A DNA stretch of 64,000 bases from Desulfatibacillum aliphaticivorans DSM 15576 (GCF_000429905.1 NZ_AUCT01000010.1:142580-206579), one strand, 5' to 3'; positions 34,360-42,843 are shown, numbered from the stretch's first letter. A program made the numbers and translations. Notes: generated from the letters alone by a model not told the origin.

Positions 34360-36108
34360 CTAAATCGGAATTTTTTGGATCAGGTCGGTCCAAAAAGACA
34401 TGATCCGCGGCGCCTGGCCCGTGGAAAACAAATAATAAATCACGGCCTCCACAAAAAGCAGAAACAAAAGCAGCCTCATTACCTGCCGTTTCGTTTGGCT
34501 TTTCCGCTTTGGCGCGGAAGGGGGGGCCGGCTTGGAAGCGGCCGCTTCCTGCTCCTGCAAGCGGGTTTTTTCATCGGCGGCCAAAATCCCGTCTATGGCG
34601 TTAATTACCTGGCCAGCGCCGCTGAAATTTTCTTCGGCTTTCCTGGACAGCATTTTTTTCACTAGATCGCGCACCTCCCTGGGAGTTGCGTCCAGGGAAT
34701 GGGGGATGATCAACTGCCCCTGCCGCCAAATGGGCAAAATGCCGGTGATCATTTTATGCAGAATGGCGCCCGTGGAATAGATGTCCGTCAGGTGGGACTT
34801 GGGCTCCTTAAAAGGGTTGTACCAGTTTTCGTTGGAGGATTCCTTGCCGTAATGCTCTTTCAGCCCGAAATCCGTGAGTTTGACCACCCCGTTGTTGGAT
34901 ATCATGATGTTGGAAGGCCGCAGGTTTCCGTGCAACACCTTGTGGCTGTAGGCAAAACCCAGGCCTTCGCAGATTTGCCGTGCAACGGCCAAAGCATCCC
35001 GCCATTCATAGGGCCTGGCCATGCGCTCCTCCAGGCTGCCGCCCCGGATGTATTCCATGGCCACGATGTAAATCTCGTTGTTTCCCGAGGCTCCGGCCAC
35101 GTTCACGATGTTCTTGTGCTTGAGTTTGAGAAAGGCCTGGGCTTCGGGCAAGCCGCCCACGGATGCGGTGTATTTTTTCACCACCATGAGCTTGCCGCTC
35201 TGCTTGCGGCGGAACAAATACACGGCTCCGAACTTATGTTCCTTGATGATGTCCAGCAGAACCAGGCTGTCGTCGTCGCCCCCTATGCCCTGGGCCCGGA
35301 TTTTGGCGTCTCCCCCAAGGTGGGCGCCCTTGAGTTCGTTCAGCAGGACTTCCTTGATCACGTCCGCGGATTTCACCCTGTCTTCCGGCTCGGGCGACAG
35401 GCATTGGAGGATGATTTCATCCAAGGCCCGGGGGATGTTGGGATCGTGTTCCAGGGGGGACTTGAAGTATCCCGTGGGCCGGGCGCCGGTGAACAACTCG
35501 TACATGACCACGCCCAAGGAGTATATGTCGCTGGCCGGGGTGAGATTCTTGGCGCTGGCCGACTGCTCGGGCGACATGTAGGCCAGGGTGCCGAGAACCA
35601 TGCCTTCCCGGGTCAGGGTCGCGCCGGTCATGTGGTCGTCCACAAGCTGGGCGATGCCGAAATCCGCCACCATGGCGTGCCCCTGACCGTCTATAAGAAT
35701 GTTGGCCGGTTTGATGTCCCGGTGCACCACTCCGTTTTTATGGGCGTAATCCAAAGCCTTGCACACCTGGACCATGATTTCCATCTTCTCGGTCAGGGTG
35801 TAAGAGCCCTTTTTAATCTCTTTTTGCAGGTCCGTGCCCTGAACGAAATCCATGACAAAATAAGACAGGCCGTCGGCCGTGGTTCCCCGGTCTATAATGT
35901 GGATGATGTTGGGATGAGCCAGGCGGGCCACGATGGTGGATTCGCGGTTGAACCGCTTGATCATGCTTTCCCGGCCTGAAAGCTGGCGCGCAAGTATCTT
36001 GATGGCCACCAGGCGGTCCAGGGAAGGCTGGAGGCCTTTGTACACCGTGGCCATGCCCCCGGCCCCGATTTTTTCCAGGATCTGATATTGTCCGATATAA
36101 TCCGGCAT
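34360..36108 (-). CDS. Membrane-anchored Ser/Thr kinase with a second, pseudokinase-like domain
   Basis: A 582-residue protein. The first kinase domain (residues 5-265) is complete: IGAGGMATVYKG near residue 14, the catalytic Lys in AIKIL near residue 37, HRDIKPANIL near residue 130 and DFGIA near residue 150. The second domain (about 285-500) keeps the Lys in MVVKKY and a DFG in LTDFGLKEH, but the catalytic loop reads HGNLRPSN, so the catalytic Asp is Asn. It has a reduced glycine loop. A single membrane helix lies near residues 545-565, with a short tail after it. The pseudokinase may regulate the active one. Known Hanks-type kinases phosphorylate Ser or Thr; its targets are unknown. Confidence 0.88.
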   Translation of the reverse strand: MPDYIGQYQILEKIGAGGMATVYKGLQPSLDRLVAIKILARQLSGRESMIKRFNRESTIVARLAHPNIIHIIDRGTTADGLSYFVMDFVQGTDLQKEIKKGSYTLTEKMEIMVQVCKALDYAHKNGVVHRDIKPANILIDGQGHAMVADFGIAQLVDDHMTGATLTREGMVLGTLAYMSPEQSASAKNLTPASDIYSLGVVMYELFTGARPTGYFKSPLEHDPNIPRALDEIILQCLSPEPEDRVKSADVIKEVLLNELKGAHLGGDAKIRAQGIGGDDDSLVLLDIIKEHKFGAVYLFRRKQSGKLMVVKKYTASVGGLPEAQAFLKLKHKNIVNVAGASGNNEIYIVAMEYIRGGSLEERMARPYEWRDALAVARQICEGLGFAYSHKVLHGNLRPSNIMISNNGVVKLTDFGLKEHYGKESSNENWYNPFKEPKSHLTDIYSTGAILHKMITGILPIWRQGQLIIPHSLDATPREVRDLVKKMLSRKAEENFSGAGQVINAIDGILAADEKTRLQEQEAAASKPAPPSAPKRKSQTKRQVMRLLLFLLFVEAVIYYLFSTGQAPRIMSFWTDLIQKIPI

Positions 36109-36282
36109 GACGCTTTCCGTTTAAAGGATTAAACCAAAGCATGCCGGATTATTCGAAAATATTTGGTTGGGTGGAATGCCGATCCATGGATGCAATCCGG
36201 CGTGCACGCCTCATTTATGCACGTACCGTGCCGCCGCCTGCAACTTATCCGAGGGCGAATGCCAGCAAATTTGGGATTTTTC

Positions 36283-37176
36283 CTAAACGGACTTCACAAG
36301 GGCCGCAATTTCCCGGGCCGTGTCCTCCCAGGTGGACGGAAAAGCCATGCCGTGCCCCACGCCTTTCATCATGATCAGGCGCGCGCCGGGAATGGCTTCG
36401 GCCGTAACCTTGCCATGCTCGGGTGGGATGAGCGTGTCCGAGTCTCCGTGAATGACCAGGGCCGGAACCTTGAGCCCGCGCAATTTCTCCAGGCGTCCCC
36501 CGGAAAAGGTCGCAGCCAGAAATTGCCGGGAGATCCCCAACGGATGATAGCCGCGATCCCATTGGTCAGCCGCCATTTTGGCCTCGCATTCCGGGTCGTA
36601 GACGGGGCTGTTTGAGGCGAAAATCCGAAAGGAGTCCACCGTATGCTGAATGTACCCTTCCCGGTCATCAGGGGGCTGGGCCAGCAGCCGTTCCGTGGCC
36701 TCGGGCGTGGTGCGGGGTAAGGACGGGTCCTGGGGATTGGACGGCGACGAGTGCATGGAAGTCAGGGACAAAACCCTGTCCGGGTGCTCAATGGCCGTGG
36801 CCTGGGCGATCATCCCGCCCATGGACAGGCCGCAAATGTGGGCCTTGGCCAAACCCAGATGATCCATGAGCCCGACTGCGTCGCCGGCCATGTCGGACAG
36901 GGAATACGGCAGCTTCGCCGGTTCGCCGGATAGGAACTTCTTGGTGATGGCGGCGATTTCCGCCGCTCCGGTCTCGTCGCATTGGGTGGAAAGGCCGATG
37001 TCGCGATTGTCAAACCGGATTACGTACAGCCCCTGAGCCGTAAGCATCTCACAAAACTCCAACGGCCACCGGACCAGTTGGCTCGCCAGGCCCATGATCA
37101 GGATAAGAGGCGGATTTTTCGGGTCGCCGTGGGTTTCATAATACAGGGTAATTCCTTTTACTTGGGCTTGGGGCAT
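36283..37176 (-). CDS. Alpha/beta hydrolase
   Basis: A 297-residue alpha/beta-hydrolase-fold enzyme. The oxyanion region is LILIMGLASQLVRWP near residue 24, the nucleophile elbow is GLSMGGMIAQ near residue 114, the acid lies in HGDSDTLIPPEHG near residue 245, and the His is in GVGHGMAFP near residue 273. It resembles esterase or haloperoxidase-type members. Substrate not predictable. A ribosome site is not obvious. It is alone, divergent from the SDR gene with a 250-bp gap holding no clear site other than the AAGGAGGAG before the SDR start. Confidence 0.85.
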   Translation of the reverse strand: MPQAQVKGITLYYETHGDPKNPPLILIMGLASQLVRWPLEFCEMLTAQGLYVIRFDNRDIGLSTQCDETGAAEIAAITKKFLSGEPAKLPYSLSDMAGDAVGLMDHLGLAKAHICGLSMGGMIAQATAIEHPDRVLSLTSMHSSPSNPQDPSLPRTTPEATERLLAQPPDDREGYIQHTVDSFRIFASNSPVYDPECEAKMAADQWDRGYHPLGISRQFLAATFSGGRLEKLRGLKVPALVIHGDSDTLIPPEHGKVTAEAIPGARLIMMKGVGHGMAFPSTWEDTAREIAALVKSV

Positions 37177-37429
37177 GGGTTTTCTCCGAATTTTTGTTTT
37201 TCACGAATGTGCCAATTCGTGTATGATAGGGGATCGAGTCGGCATCGTCAAGCCTTGGTTGCGCGCCCTGGTTATCGATTTTGCAACAAGTTTTGCGCGA
37301 TCAACGCCAGGTTTTTGCAGGCTGCTCCCCAGATGCGGAGCGGATAAATTCGTCCCGGAGGTTGAACCTGTCTTAACCCGATGATATTCTGATATTTACT
37401 AAACAAATTTTGTTCAAGGAGGAGTCGTC

Positions 37430-38227
37430 ATGAGCACCGGACCCCGTTTGCAAGGAAAAACCGCCATTATCACCGGAGCAGCCAGCGGAATCGGAGCCGC
37501 TACAGCCACGCTATTCGCCGAGCACGGAGCATCACTGGTCCTGGCCGACGTAGTCGAGGAAGCCCTTGCGGCCGTCGCCGCCCAGGCTGAGGAAAAAGGC
37601 GCCAAGGTGGTTTATAAAACCACGGACGTTTCCGACGAAGAACAAGTGAAAGCCTTGGTGGACTTGGCTTTGGACACTTACGGCCAAATAGACGTTCTTT
37701 GCAATAACGCGGGCATTACCGGCGATTTTACGGACATGAACTCCGAGGACCAGGAAAACTGGAAAAGGGTCCTGGCGGTCAATCTGATCGGCCCCGTGCT
37801 GTTGACCAAATACGCGGCGCCCTACATGAAGGATCGCGGCTGCGGATCCATCGTGAACACCGCCTCCGTGGCGGGCATTCGGGCGGGCGCAGGCTCCAAC
37901 GCATACAGCGCCAGCAAGGCCGCGCTCATCAACTTCACCAAAACCGCGGCCTGCGACCTGGGCTCGTTCAACGTACGCGTCAACGCGGTCTGCCCCGGCC
38001 TCATCGAAACCGGCATGACCAAAATGGTCTTTGACTACGCCCGGGATGCGGGTAAGGAAGCTAAGCTGGGGAGCCGCTGCGAAATGAAACGCTACGGCCT
38101 CCCGCACGAAATCGCCTTCGCCATCCTGTTTCTGGCCTGCGACGAGTCCAGCTACGTGACCGGCCAGCACCTGGCCGTGGACGGCGGAAACACCGCCTCC
38201 CTCAACCTGCCCGGCATGAAGTTCTAA
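37430..38227 (+). CDS. Short-chain dehydrogenase/reductase (SDR family)
   Basis: A 265-residue classical SDR. The cofactor motif is TGAASGIGAATATLF near residue 15, the NNAGI motif near residue 91, and the catalytic Tyr-Lys pair in YSASKAAL near residue 160. AAGGAGGAG lies 6-8 bases before the ATG. It reduces or oxidises an alcohol/ketone using NAD(P)(H); the acidic Asp near residue 38 (LVLADVVEE) suggests NAD preference. The substrate is unknown. It is a single gene followed by a terminator. Confidence 0.92.
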   Translation: MSTGPRLQGKTAIITGAASGIGAATATLFAEHGASLVLADVVEEALAAVAAQAEEKGAKVVYKTTDVSDEEQVKALVDLALDTYGQIDVLCNNAGITGDFTDMNSEDQENWKRVLAVNLIGPVLLTKYAAPYMKDRGCGSIVNTASVAGIRAGAGSNAYSASKAALINFTKTAACDLGSFNVRVNAVCPGLIETGMTKMVFDYARDAGKEAKLGSRCEMKRYGLPHEIAFAILFLACDESSYVTGQHLAVDGGNTASLNLPGMKF

Positions 38228-38255
38228 ACACGCTGGCAATATACTGAATTCCAAG

Positions 38256-38295
38256 GCGCCGGGCTCCTTATTGACAGGGGACCGGCGCTTTTTTT
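38256..38295 (+). terminator. Intrinsic terminator after the SDR gene
   Basis: GCGCCGG (38256-38262) pairs with CCGGCGC (38282-38288), followed by seven T. It starts 28 bp after the SDR stop. Its right arm overlaps the end of the transposase relic. Confidence 0.8.
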
Positions 38296-38486
38296 CCGTA
38301 AATGCGGACAACTTCCTCGTCCGCCAGTTCCAGGTCCGTGGACAACAACGCCAGCCAATCCTTTTTGCGCCGGTCCCGGACGAAAACCAGCTTTACATCC
38401 AGCCCGTCTTTCAGGGTCGCCTGGGCGCTGGAGGCATGGCAGAATTTTTTTTTCGCCGGAGGCGCGATTATTTTTTTTACGTTCAT
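38268..38486 (-). pseudogene. Transposase relic (IS4/IS1634-type DDE transposase fragment)
   Basis: The frame reads as a piece of a DDE transposase: VKLVFVRDRRKKDWLALLST then LELADEEVVRIYGK, a strongly conserved segment before the catalytic Glu region of IS4-related transposases. Both sides are lost: after RIYGK the frame turns into an unrelated tail and stops, and the N-terminal part reads as non-transposase sequence. The catalytic Glu is not present, so the product is inactive. It is the only trace of an insertion sequence in the window. Its likely boundary coincides with the terminator of the SDR gene. Confidence 0.75.
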
Positions 38487-38516
38487 GCGTCTCCGGCGGT
38501 TTTGTTTTCGGTGTGT

Positions 38517-39350
38517 TTATTCGCTCCAGGCTTTTTTGCTGCGGCCGATTTTCTTTTGCACGGTGGACCATGTTTTGGTGGTCAGGAAGGATTCCTGGTA
38601 TTGCTCGATCATTTGCACGTACATGGAATAGGGGACCGTAAAGGATAGTTCGTCGGTCTTGAAGAACTTACGGGCCGAAGGGTCCCATCCTCCCACCACG
38701 GCCTTGGCTTCACCCCTGGCCTTATATTTCATGGGCCAGGCGGCGATGCTTCCGCAAGCGGCGGACCAGGGGGAGGCTGCGACTTCGGGGTCGTTGGTCA
38801 CAAAAAAAGCCATTTGATGGAGGCCTGCAAGCGATTCGGGCCGGGTGAAAAACAAGACGAATTCCGGCTCTTCGCTTTCCTTGAAAAGGGAGAGCGGCTT
38901 GACCACGCAATAGGGCTTGGGGGCCGGGACCGGGTCGATTTCCGTGAACACGCGCCTTAAGTCGTCATGGGTTTTGCAATAGTGCTCCCCTTCCGTAAAG
39001 TTTGGAATGCCTTCGGACACGTAGCCGATGATGGTTTCGGTCTGGGGCTTGTTAAATCCCACCCAAAACGAGGCGCCGGGGCATCCGAACTCCTGGGCGG
39101 AGAAGCAGGCCGGAATCTTTTTTTTGCGGGCCCTCCAAATGTGACCGATTACGCAGGAAAACTTGCCGAATACGCCAGGCCAGTCGATTTCGTTTTTTTC
39201 CTCCTTGGCCTTGGTGGGCAGGTCGTTGGGCTTGGGGGACAGGCAGCCTTCGGGCTTTTCGTCGGTGAAAAACAGGCCCATGGGCTCTTCGTCCAAGCCC
39301 AGGACGTTCAGAAAATCAGGCGTATTTTCCAATATTTTGTTATCCATCAT
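38517..39350 (-). CDS. DUF169-domain protein
   Basis: A 277-residue protein of the DUF169 family, found mainly in anaerobes. Conserved points seen are the N-terminal LGLDEEPMGLFFTDEKPEG, a CFSAQEFGCPGASFWVGF segment near residue 82, FVTNDPEVAASPWSAACGS near residue 180 and FTVPYSMYVQMIE near residue 240. Several conserved Cys residues suggest a metal or cofactor site, but no function is established. Its ATG directly follows the stop codon of the MarR gene (TAAATG), so it is the second gene of that operon and probably its regulated function. Confidence 0.85.
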   Translation of the reverse strand: MMDNKILENTPDFLNVLGLDEEPMGLFFTDEKPEGCLSPKPNDLPTKAKEEKNEIDWPGVFGKFSCVIGHIWRARKKKIPACFSAQEFGCPGASFWVGFNKPQTETIIGYVSEGIPNFTEGEHYCKTHDDLRRVFTEIDPVPAPKPYCVVKPLSLFKESEEPEFVLFFTRPESLAGLHQMAFFVTNDPEVAASPWSAACGSIAAWPMKYKARGEAKAVVGGWDPSARKFFKTDELSFTVPYSMYVQMIEQYQESFLTTKTWSTVQKKIGRSKKAWSE

Positions 39351-39812
39351 TTATTCTCCTTGGTTGAGCGTTTCCAAATGCTCGCTAAAGCGTTTTAAAA
39401 CGTGAATTGCATCCTTCAGTTCCTGAATTTTGAAGTGCTGTTCCGTGTGGTTGGACATGAGGGTTTCCACCTCATCCACCTTGCTTAAAATCTCACTGCC
39501 TTTCGGCGTCAGGGACGCCAGGTTAGCCCGTTTATGATCCGGGTTGTCAATAAACTCAAGGAATCCCTTTTCTTCCAGGATTTTAGCATTACGCCTAACG
39601 CTCTGGCGGGTCAGGCCCCGGTTCCTGGCGATCTGGGACATATGCAGGGGGGCCTCCCGTACAGCGGCCAGCACATGCCAAAGGGCGCTGGTAAGACCAA
39701 GGGGGTGGACCATTCTGTCTCCGTTGGCCTGTATCAAAGTGTTTAGGCGAAAGACCTCATTAACCAGTTCGACCAGGGTTTCCGCTTTTTGGGTTCGTTT
39801 ATTTTCAATCAC
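39351..39812 (-). CDS. MarR-family transcriptional regulator
   Basis: A 153-residue MarR-type winged-helix regulator. The recognition region is MSQIARNRGLTRQSVRRNAKILEEKG near residues 62-87 and the wing is DNPDHKRANLASLTPKG near residue 93. GTG 39812 is chosen because AAGGAG lies 9 bases upstream; the longer frame would run into the promoter. MarR proteins bind palindromes as dimers and release them on ligand binding. A perfect inverted repeat overlaps the -35 box of its own promoter, so autorepression together with the DUF169 gene is expected. Confidence 0.87.
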   Translation of the reverse strand: MIENKRTQKAETLVELVNEVFRLNTLIQANGDRMVHPLGLTSALWHVLAAVREAPLHMSQIARNRGLTRQSVRRNAKILEEKGFLEFIDNPDHKRANLASLTPKGSEILSKVDEVETLMSNHTEQHFKIQELKDAIHVLKRFSEHLETLNQGE

Positions 39813-39856
39813 AAAGGCAGTCTCCTTGTTTCCAGGCTTCAGGCCTGTTTGTAAAT

Positions 39857-39885
39857 AAAGTAACAACTTGACAGTGTGCTGTCAA
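39857..39885 (-). promoter_or_regulatory. Promoter of the marR-DUF169 operon with overlapping palindromic operator
   Basis: On the minus strand, a consensus -35 TTGACA (39885-39880) and a -10 TACTTT (39862-39857) are 17 bases apart. The palindrome TTGACAG (39868-39874) with CTGTCAA (39879-39885), 4 bases between the arms, covers the -35 box. This is a typical site for MarR binding that blocks RNA polymerase. The sequence is seen; binding is inferred. Confidence 0.7.
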
Positions 39886-39993
39886 ATTTATTCCAAAAGA
39901 AGATGGATGGAGGAGTGCGAGCGGCTTTGATTTTGGTAATTTAAGACGGCTATTATTGTTTTTCCGGCTTGGGACGCATGGGGGATGCATTTC

Positions 39994-40024
39994 GCCCCTT
40001 CCCCTTTTGAGTAGGGGAAGGGGC
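39994..40024. repeat. Strong 11-bp inverted repeat (GC-rich hairpin)
   Basis: GCCCCTTCCCC (39994-40004) pairs perfectly with GGGGAAGGGGC (40014-40024), 9 bases between. It lies upstream of the marR promoter on the minus strand and has no T run. It could be a dispersed repeat, since a similar CCTTCCCCC hairpin is at 61195-61217. Confidence 0.6.
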
Positions 40025-40140
40025 TTGAAGAAAATGTGCGTTGTAATGCTTTGTTGTGGGGCTTCGCGGATTCAACTGTAATCTATGCGAAGTCTGTTCG
40101 TAATCGTGTTGCGCGAAGCGCCTTTTAAAAAGTTTTTGCC

Positions 40141-40178
40141 CCTCTTTTTTCAAAAAGAGGGCCGCCGGAGGCGGTTTT
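40141..40178 (-). terminator. Possible terminator or dispersed hairpin pair after the 198-residue gene
   Basis: On the minus strand CCGCC-TCC-GGCGG (40174-40162) is followed by CCCTCTTTTT and then a second hairpin, CCTCTTTTT with AAAAAGAGG (40160-40141). The order hairpin then T run fits a terminator for the minus-strand gene ending at 40199. The motif may also be a genome-wide repeat. Confidence 0.5.
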
Positions 40179-40198
40179 TGCAGTTGCTTTTTGCGCGC

Positions 40199-40795
40199 TT
40201 ATTCGTCCGGGCCTTTCCAGGGAGACGGTTTGCCATGGAGGATGAACGGCGCCGGGGTGAGCGGCCCGGTTGCTTCCCCCAAATATCCCATGCCGATGAA
40301 CAGGTCCGGATTGATCTGCCGGATTTCATCCCGCATGGTTTTGACGAATCCCTTGTTGTGCACGCTGTAATCCAGATGAAAGGAGTCCCGGTCGTCGATG
40401 CGGGACATTCCCAGGCGGGTGTTCATCTTGCGCACCCTGGCCGGGCCTGAGCCGTTTTTGCCGCTGAAGATGTTGTAACCCCATCCGCGGGCTTCCTTGA
40501 GGGGTTTGAATCCTTTTCCGTCCCAATGGCCCGGGCCGAAAAGGTTGTGGGAGATGAACGAGGCCAGAAAGGCCAGCACGCCCACGTCCAAAACCTCGGC
40601 GTTGTATTCCCCGTTCAGGGCGTCCATTTTCGGAGTTACGGCGGCGTGAAAAAGTTGCATGACCTCTTTCCAGCCAAGGTTTCGTACATGATCGGCCGTT
40701 GCGCTGTTGGGATCGACGCCCAGGACGTCGCCCATGGAACAGCCGGTCCACCCTTTGAATCCCATGAGGATCCGTTCCAAAATTGCTTTGTTCAT
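40199..40795 (-). CDS. Conserved hypothetical protein
   Basis: A 198-residue protein, soluble, no signal peptide and no membrane segments. The middle and end (RDSFHLDYSVHN, RDEIRQINPDLFIGMGYL) recall the style of calycin-type or DUF4334 domains, which bind small hydrophobic ligands, but the resemblance is weak. Gly- and His-rich positions (FGPGHWDGKGF) could be important. It lies 72 bp after the epimerase gene on the same strand, so it may be part of its transcript. I do not recognise it with confidence. Confidence 0.6.
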   Translation of the reverse strand: MNKAILERILMGFKGWTGCSMGDVLGVDPNSATADHVRNLGWKEVMQLFHAAVTPKMDALNGEYNAEVLDVGVLAFLASFISHNLFGPGHWDGKGFKPLKEARGWGYNIFSGKNGSGPARVRKMNTRLGMSRIDDRDSFHLDYSVHNKGFVKTMRDEIRQINPDLFIGMGYLGEATGPLTPAPFILHGKPSPWKGPDE

Positions 40796-40867
40796 GATTT
40801 CACTACCTTTTCTGCTTTGATGCTTTTTCCGACAAATCCGCGGGATGATTCCCGCCGGATGAAAAAA

Positions 40868-41860
40868 TTAAACGCCCCTCTCCCGAAACCATTGGATCGA
40901 GTCGCGAATGGATTCGGCAATGGGACGGCATTCCAGGCCCAGTTCGTCCCGGGCCTTGGAAACGTCATAATACAAATATCTGGAGGCCATTTCAGCGTCC
41001 GAAGGCGTCATTAACGGCTGGCTGTGGGAGAAATGGTCGGCCCACGCCTTGAACAGGAAGGAAGCCGCTTTTAAGGCGGAAATGGGGATTTTAGGCAGCG
41101 GAACGTCGGGCATGCCGGCGGCGTTCCGCACCAGGCGGATGAAATCGGCCATGGAGATGTTTTTGTTCCCCAGGATGTACTTTTGGCCGGTCCTGCCTTT
41201 TTGCGCGGCCAGCACATGGCCCTTGGCCACGTCCCGGACGTCCGCGATATTGATGCCGCCGTCAAACCGGAACCGGACCTTGCCTTGCAGAACCCCCTTG
41301 ATCATTTCGCCCGTGGGCGTGGGCGCTATGTCGCCGGGTCCGAAGGGAAAGGCCGGGTTGACCACCACCAGGTCCAGGCCGTTTTGGGCGAATCCCAGGG
41401 CTTCCTGCTGGGAAAGATATTTCGTCAGCACGTAATGGGCGTTGATGGCGTATTGGTCAAAGGGCGTCTCTTCGTTGGCCAGTCCGCCTCCCTGGCTGGT
41501 TCCCAATGCCGCGATGGAGCTGGTGTAAACCACCCGCTTGACGTTTTTGGACTTCATGGCCGCCCACAAAACGTTGCGGGAGCCCTGGAGGTTGACCTCG
41601 TAAATTTTGCTCCAATCCAGCATCCAGGTGGAGTAAATGGCCGCCAGATGAAATACCACGTCCACGCCCCGCATGGCCCTGGCCACGTCCTTTGGGTCTA
41701 AAATATTCCCCTCCGTGCGCCCGATTTTCAGGCCTTCCAGGTTGTCCGTAGGCTCCCCGGGCAGGATCATGGCCCGCACCTTCACTCCCTGGGACAGCAA
41801 CTCTTTCACCACGTTGGATCCGATGAACCCCGCCGCGCCCGTAACCAAAGCTCTTTCCAT
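40868..41860 (-). CDS. NAD-dependent epimerase/dehydratase family protein (extended SDR, dihydroflavonol-reductase-like)
   Basis: A 330-residue extended SDR. The cofactor motif is VTGAAGFIGSNVVKELL near residue 5, and the catalytic part reads VVYTSSIAALG near residue 112 and YVLTKYLSQQEAL near residue 143 (Tyr-x3-Lys). It resembles dihydroflavonol-4-reductase and hopanoid HpnA-type enzymes. No hopanoid genes are nearby, so the substrate is unknown. ATG 41860 was chosen because AAGGAGG lies 11-12 bases upstream and the family begins with this Met. The next gene, an unknown protein, follows in the same direction. Confidence 0.9.
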   Translation of the reverse strand: MERALVTGAAGFIGSNVVKELLSQGVKVRAMILPGEPTDNLEGLKIGRTEGNILDPKDVARAMRGVDVVFHLAAIYSTWMLDWSKIYEVNLQGSRNVLWAAMKSKNVKRVVYTSSIAALGTSQGGGLANEETPFDQYAINAHYVLTKYLSQQEALGFAQNGLDLVVVNPAFPFGPGDIAPTPTGEMIKGVLQGKVRFRFDGGINIADVRDVAKGHVLAAQKGRTGQKYILGNKNISMADFIRLVRNAAGMPDVPLPKIPISALKAASFLFKAWADHFSHSQPLMTPSDAEMASRYLYYDVSKARDELGLECRPIAESIRDSIQWFRERGV

Positions 41861-41952
41861 GACGCCCCCTCCTTGTCGTCTCGTCATTTTTTGAACGCTT
41901 GGACAATAAGTATCGAAGTTTTTGAAAAAAATAAAGGGGAAATTGGGACAGG

Positions 41953-41998
41953 AAAAACAAAAGGGCCGCTTGCCCAGTCGGCGAACAGCCCTTGTTTC
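41953..41998 (-). terminator. Intrinsic terminator of the nitroreductase gene
   Basis: On the minus strand AAACAAGGGC (41997-41988) pairs with GCCCTTTTGTTTTT (about 41966-41953), with one bulged base, and ends in a T-rich run. It lies about 60 bp after the nitroreductase stop. Confidence 0.75.
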
Positions 41999-42060
41999 CT
42001 AGCATGCTCAGTATCAAAGAAGCGGAAGAAATTGCAGTGCAGGAGCGGATAATGCTCCAA

Positions 42061-42738
42061 TTACATCCCGCACCATGTGATGACGTTATCGATAGGCTCG
42101 CGCTGGCTTTCCACCTTATTGGCGGGAAAATCCCAGTCCGGATAGCCGATGGCGATGGCCGCAACCAAGCGTTTGGACTCCGGAATGCCGGCGTGCTTTT
42201 TCACCACGTCCGCGTAGGTCACGCCCTGGTTTTCAATGCAGGTGTACAGGCCCTTGTCCGCGGCTGCCAGGCAGATGTTCTGCATGACGGCGCCCACGTC
42301 CAGAAAGGTTTGCTGCAGGGGCAATGACATCTCCGCCGCAATGATGATTGCCGCAGGCGCCTCAAAGTACCGGAAGCCCCGCTCCATCCACGCAGCGCGT
42401 TTGACCTTGTCCTCCCGGGGAATGTCCATCAACTCGAACAAGGCCTTGCCGATTTCTATCTGCCTTTCGCGATAGACGCTGCCCTTGGGCCGCTCCACCA
42501 GGATGTAATGCATTTCCTCCGGAGGCAGTTCAAAACTCCTGACCTTTTCCACGTTGGCCTCGCGGATTTTGTCCAGCACCTCGCCTCCCAGCACGAAGAA
42601 CTCCCAAGGTTGGGTGTTTTCCGCCGAAGGCGCCCAGGCCGCCAGTTCCAGGACGGACCGCAAGTCTTCTTTGGAAACAGGCTGGGACGTGAATTTTCTA
42701 ATGCTTTTCCGTTTTCTGATGGCCTCTTTGACTTCCAT
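42061..42738 (-). CDS. Nitroreductase family protein
   Basis: A 225-residue FMN-dependent nitroreductase. The N-terminal FMN-binding pattern is IRKRKSIRKFTSQPVSKEDL near residue 5, followed by AAWAPSAENTQPWEF near residue 37 and, later, DVGAVMQNICLAAADKGL near residue 150. ATG 42738 is used because AAGGAG precedes it by 5 bases. Such enzymes reduce nitro groups, quinones or other electron acceptors with NAD(P)H. It is divergent from an HxlR regulator, a very common pairing, so it is probably the regulated gene. Confidence 0.92.
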   Translation of the reverse strand: MEVKEAIRKRKSIRKFTSQPVSKEDLRSVLELAAWAPSAENTQPWEFFVLGGEVLDKIREANVEKVRSFELPPEEMHYILVERPKGSVYRERQIEIGKALFELMDIPREDKVKRAAWMERGFRYFEAPAAIIIAAEMSLPLQQTFLDVGAVMQNICLAAADKGLYTCIENQGVTYADVVKKHAGIPESKRLVAAIAIGYPDWDFPANKVESQREPIDNVITWCGM

Positions 42739-42843
42739 GGGGTCTCCTTCATTTTTTTTTGGGGGTGAATCGGCAAGCGTTGAAATATTCCATGCGTTCA
42801 ATAGTATTCATGATGATATCCCTTGTAAAGTAGGCGCCTTTTT

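Noticed and set aside
40085..40450. Open frame of 121 codons on the + strand
   Set aside because: It runs through the hairpin repeat (Arg-rich run) and then antisense to the 198-residue gene.
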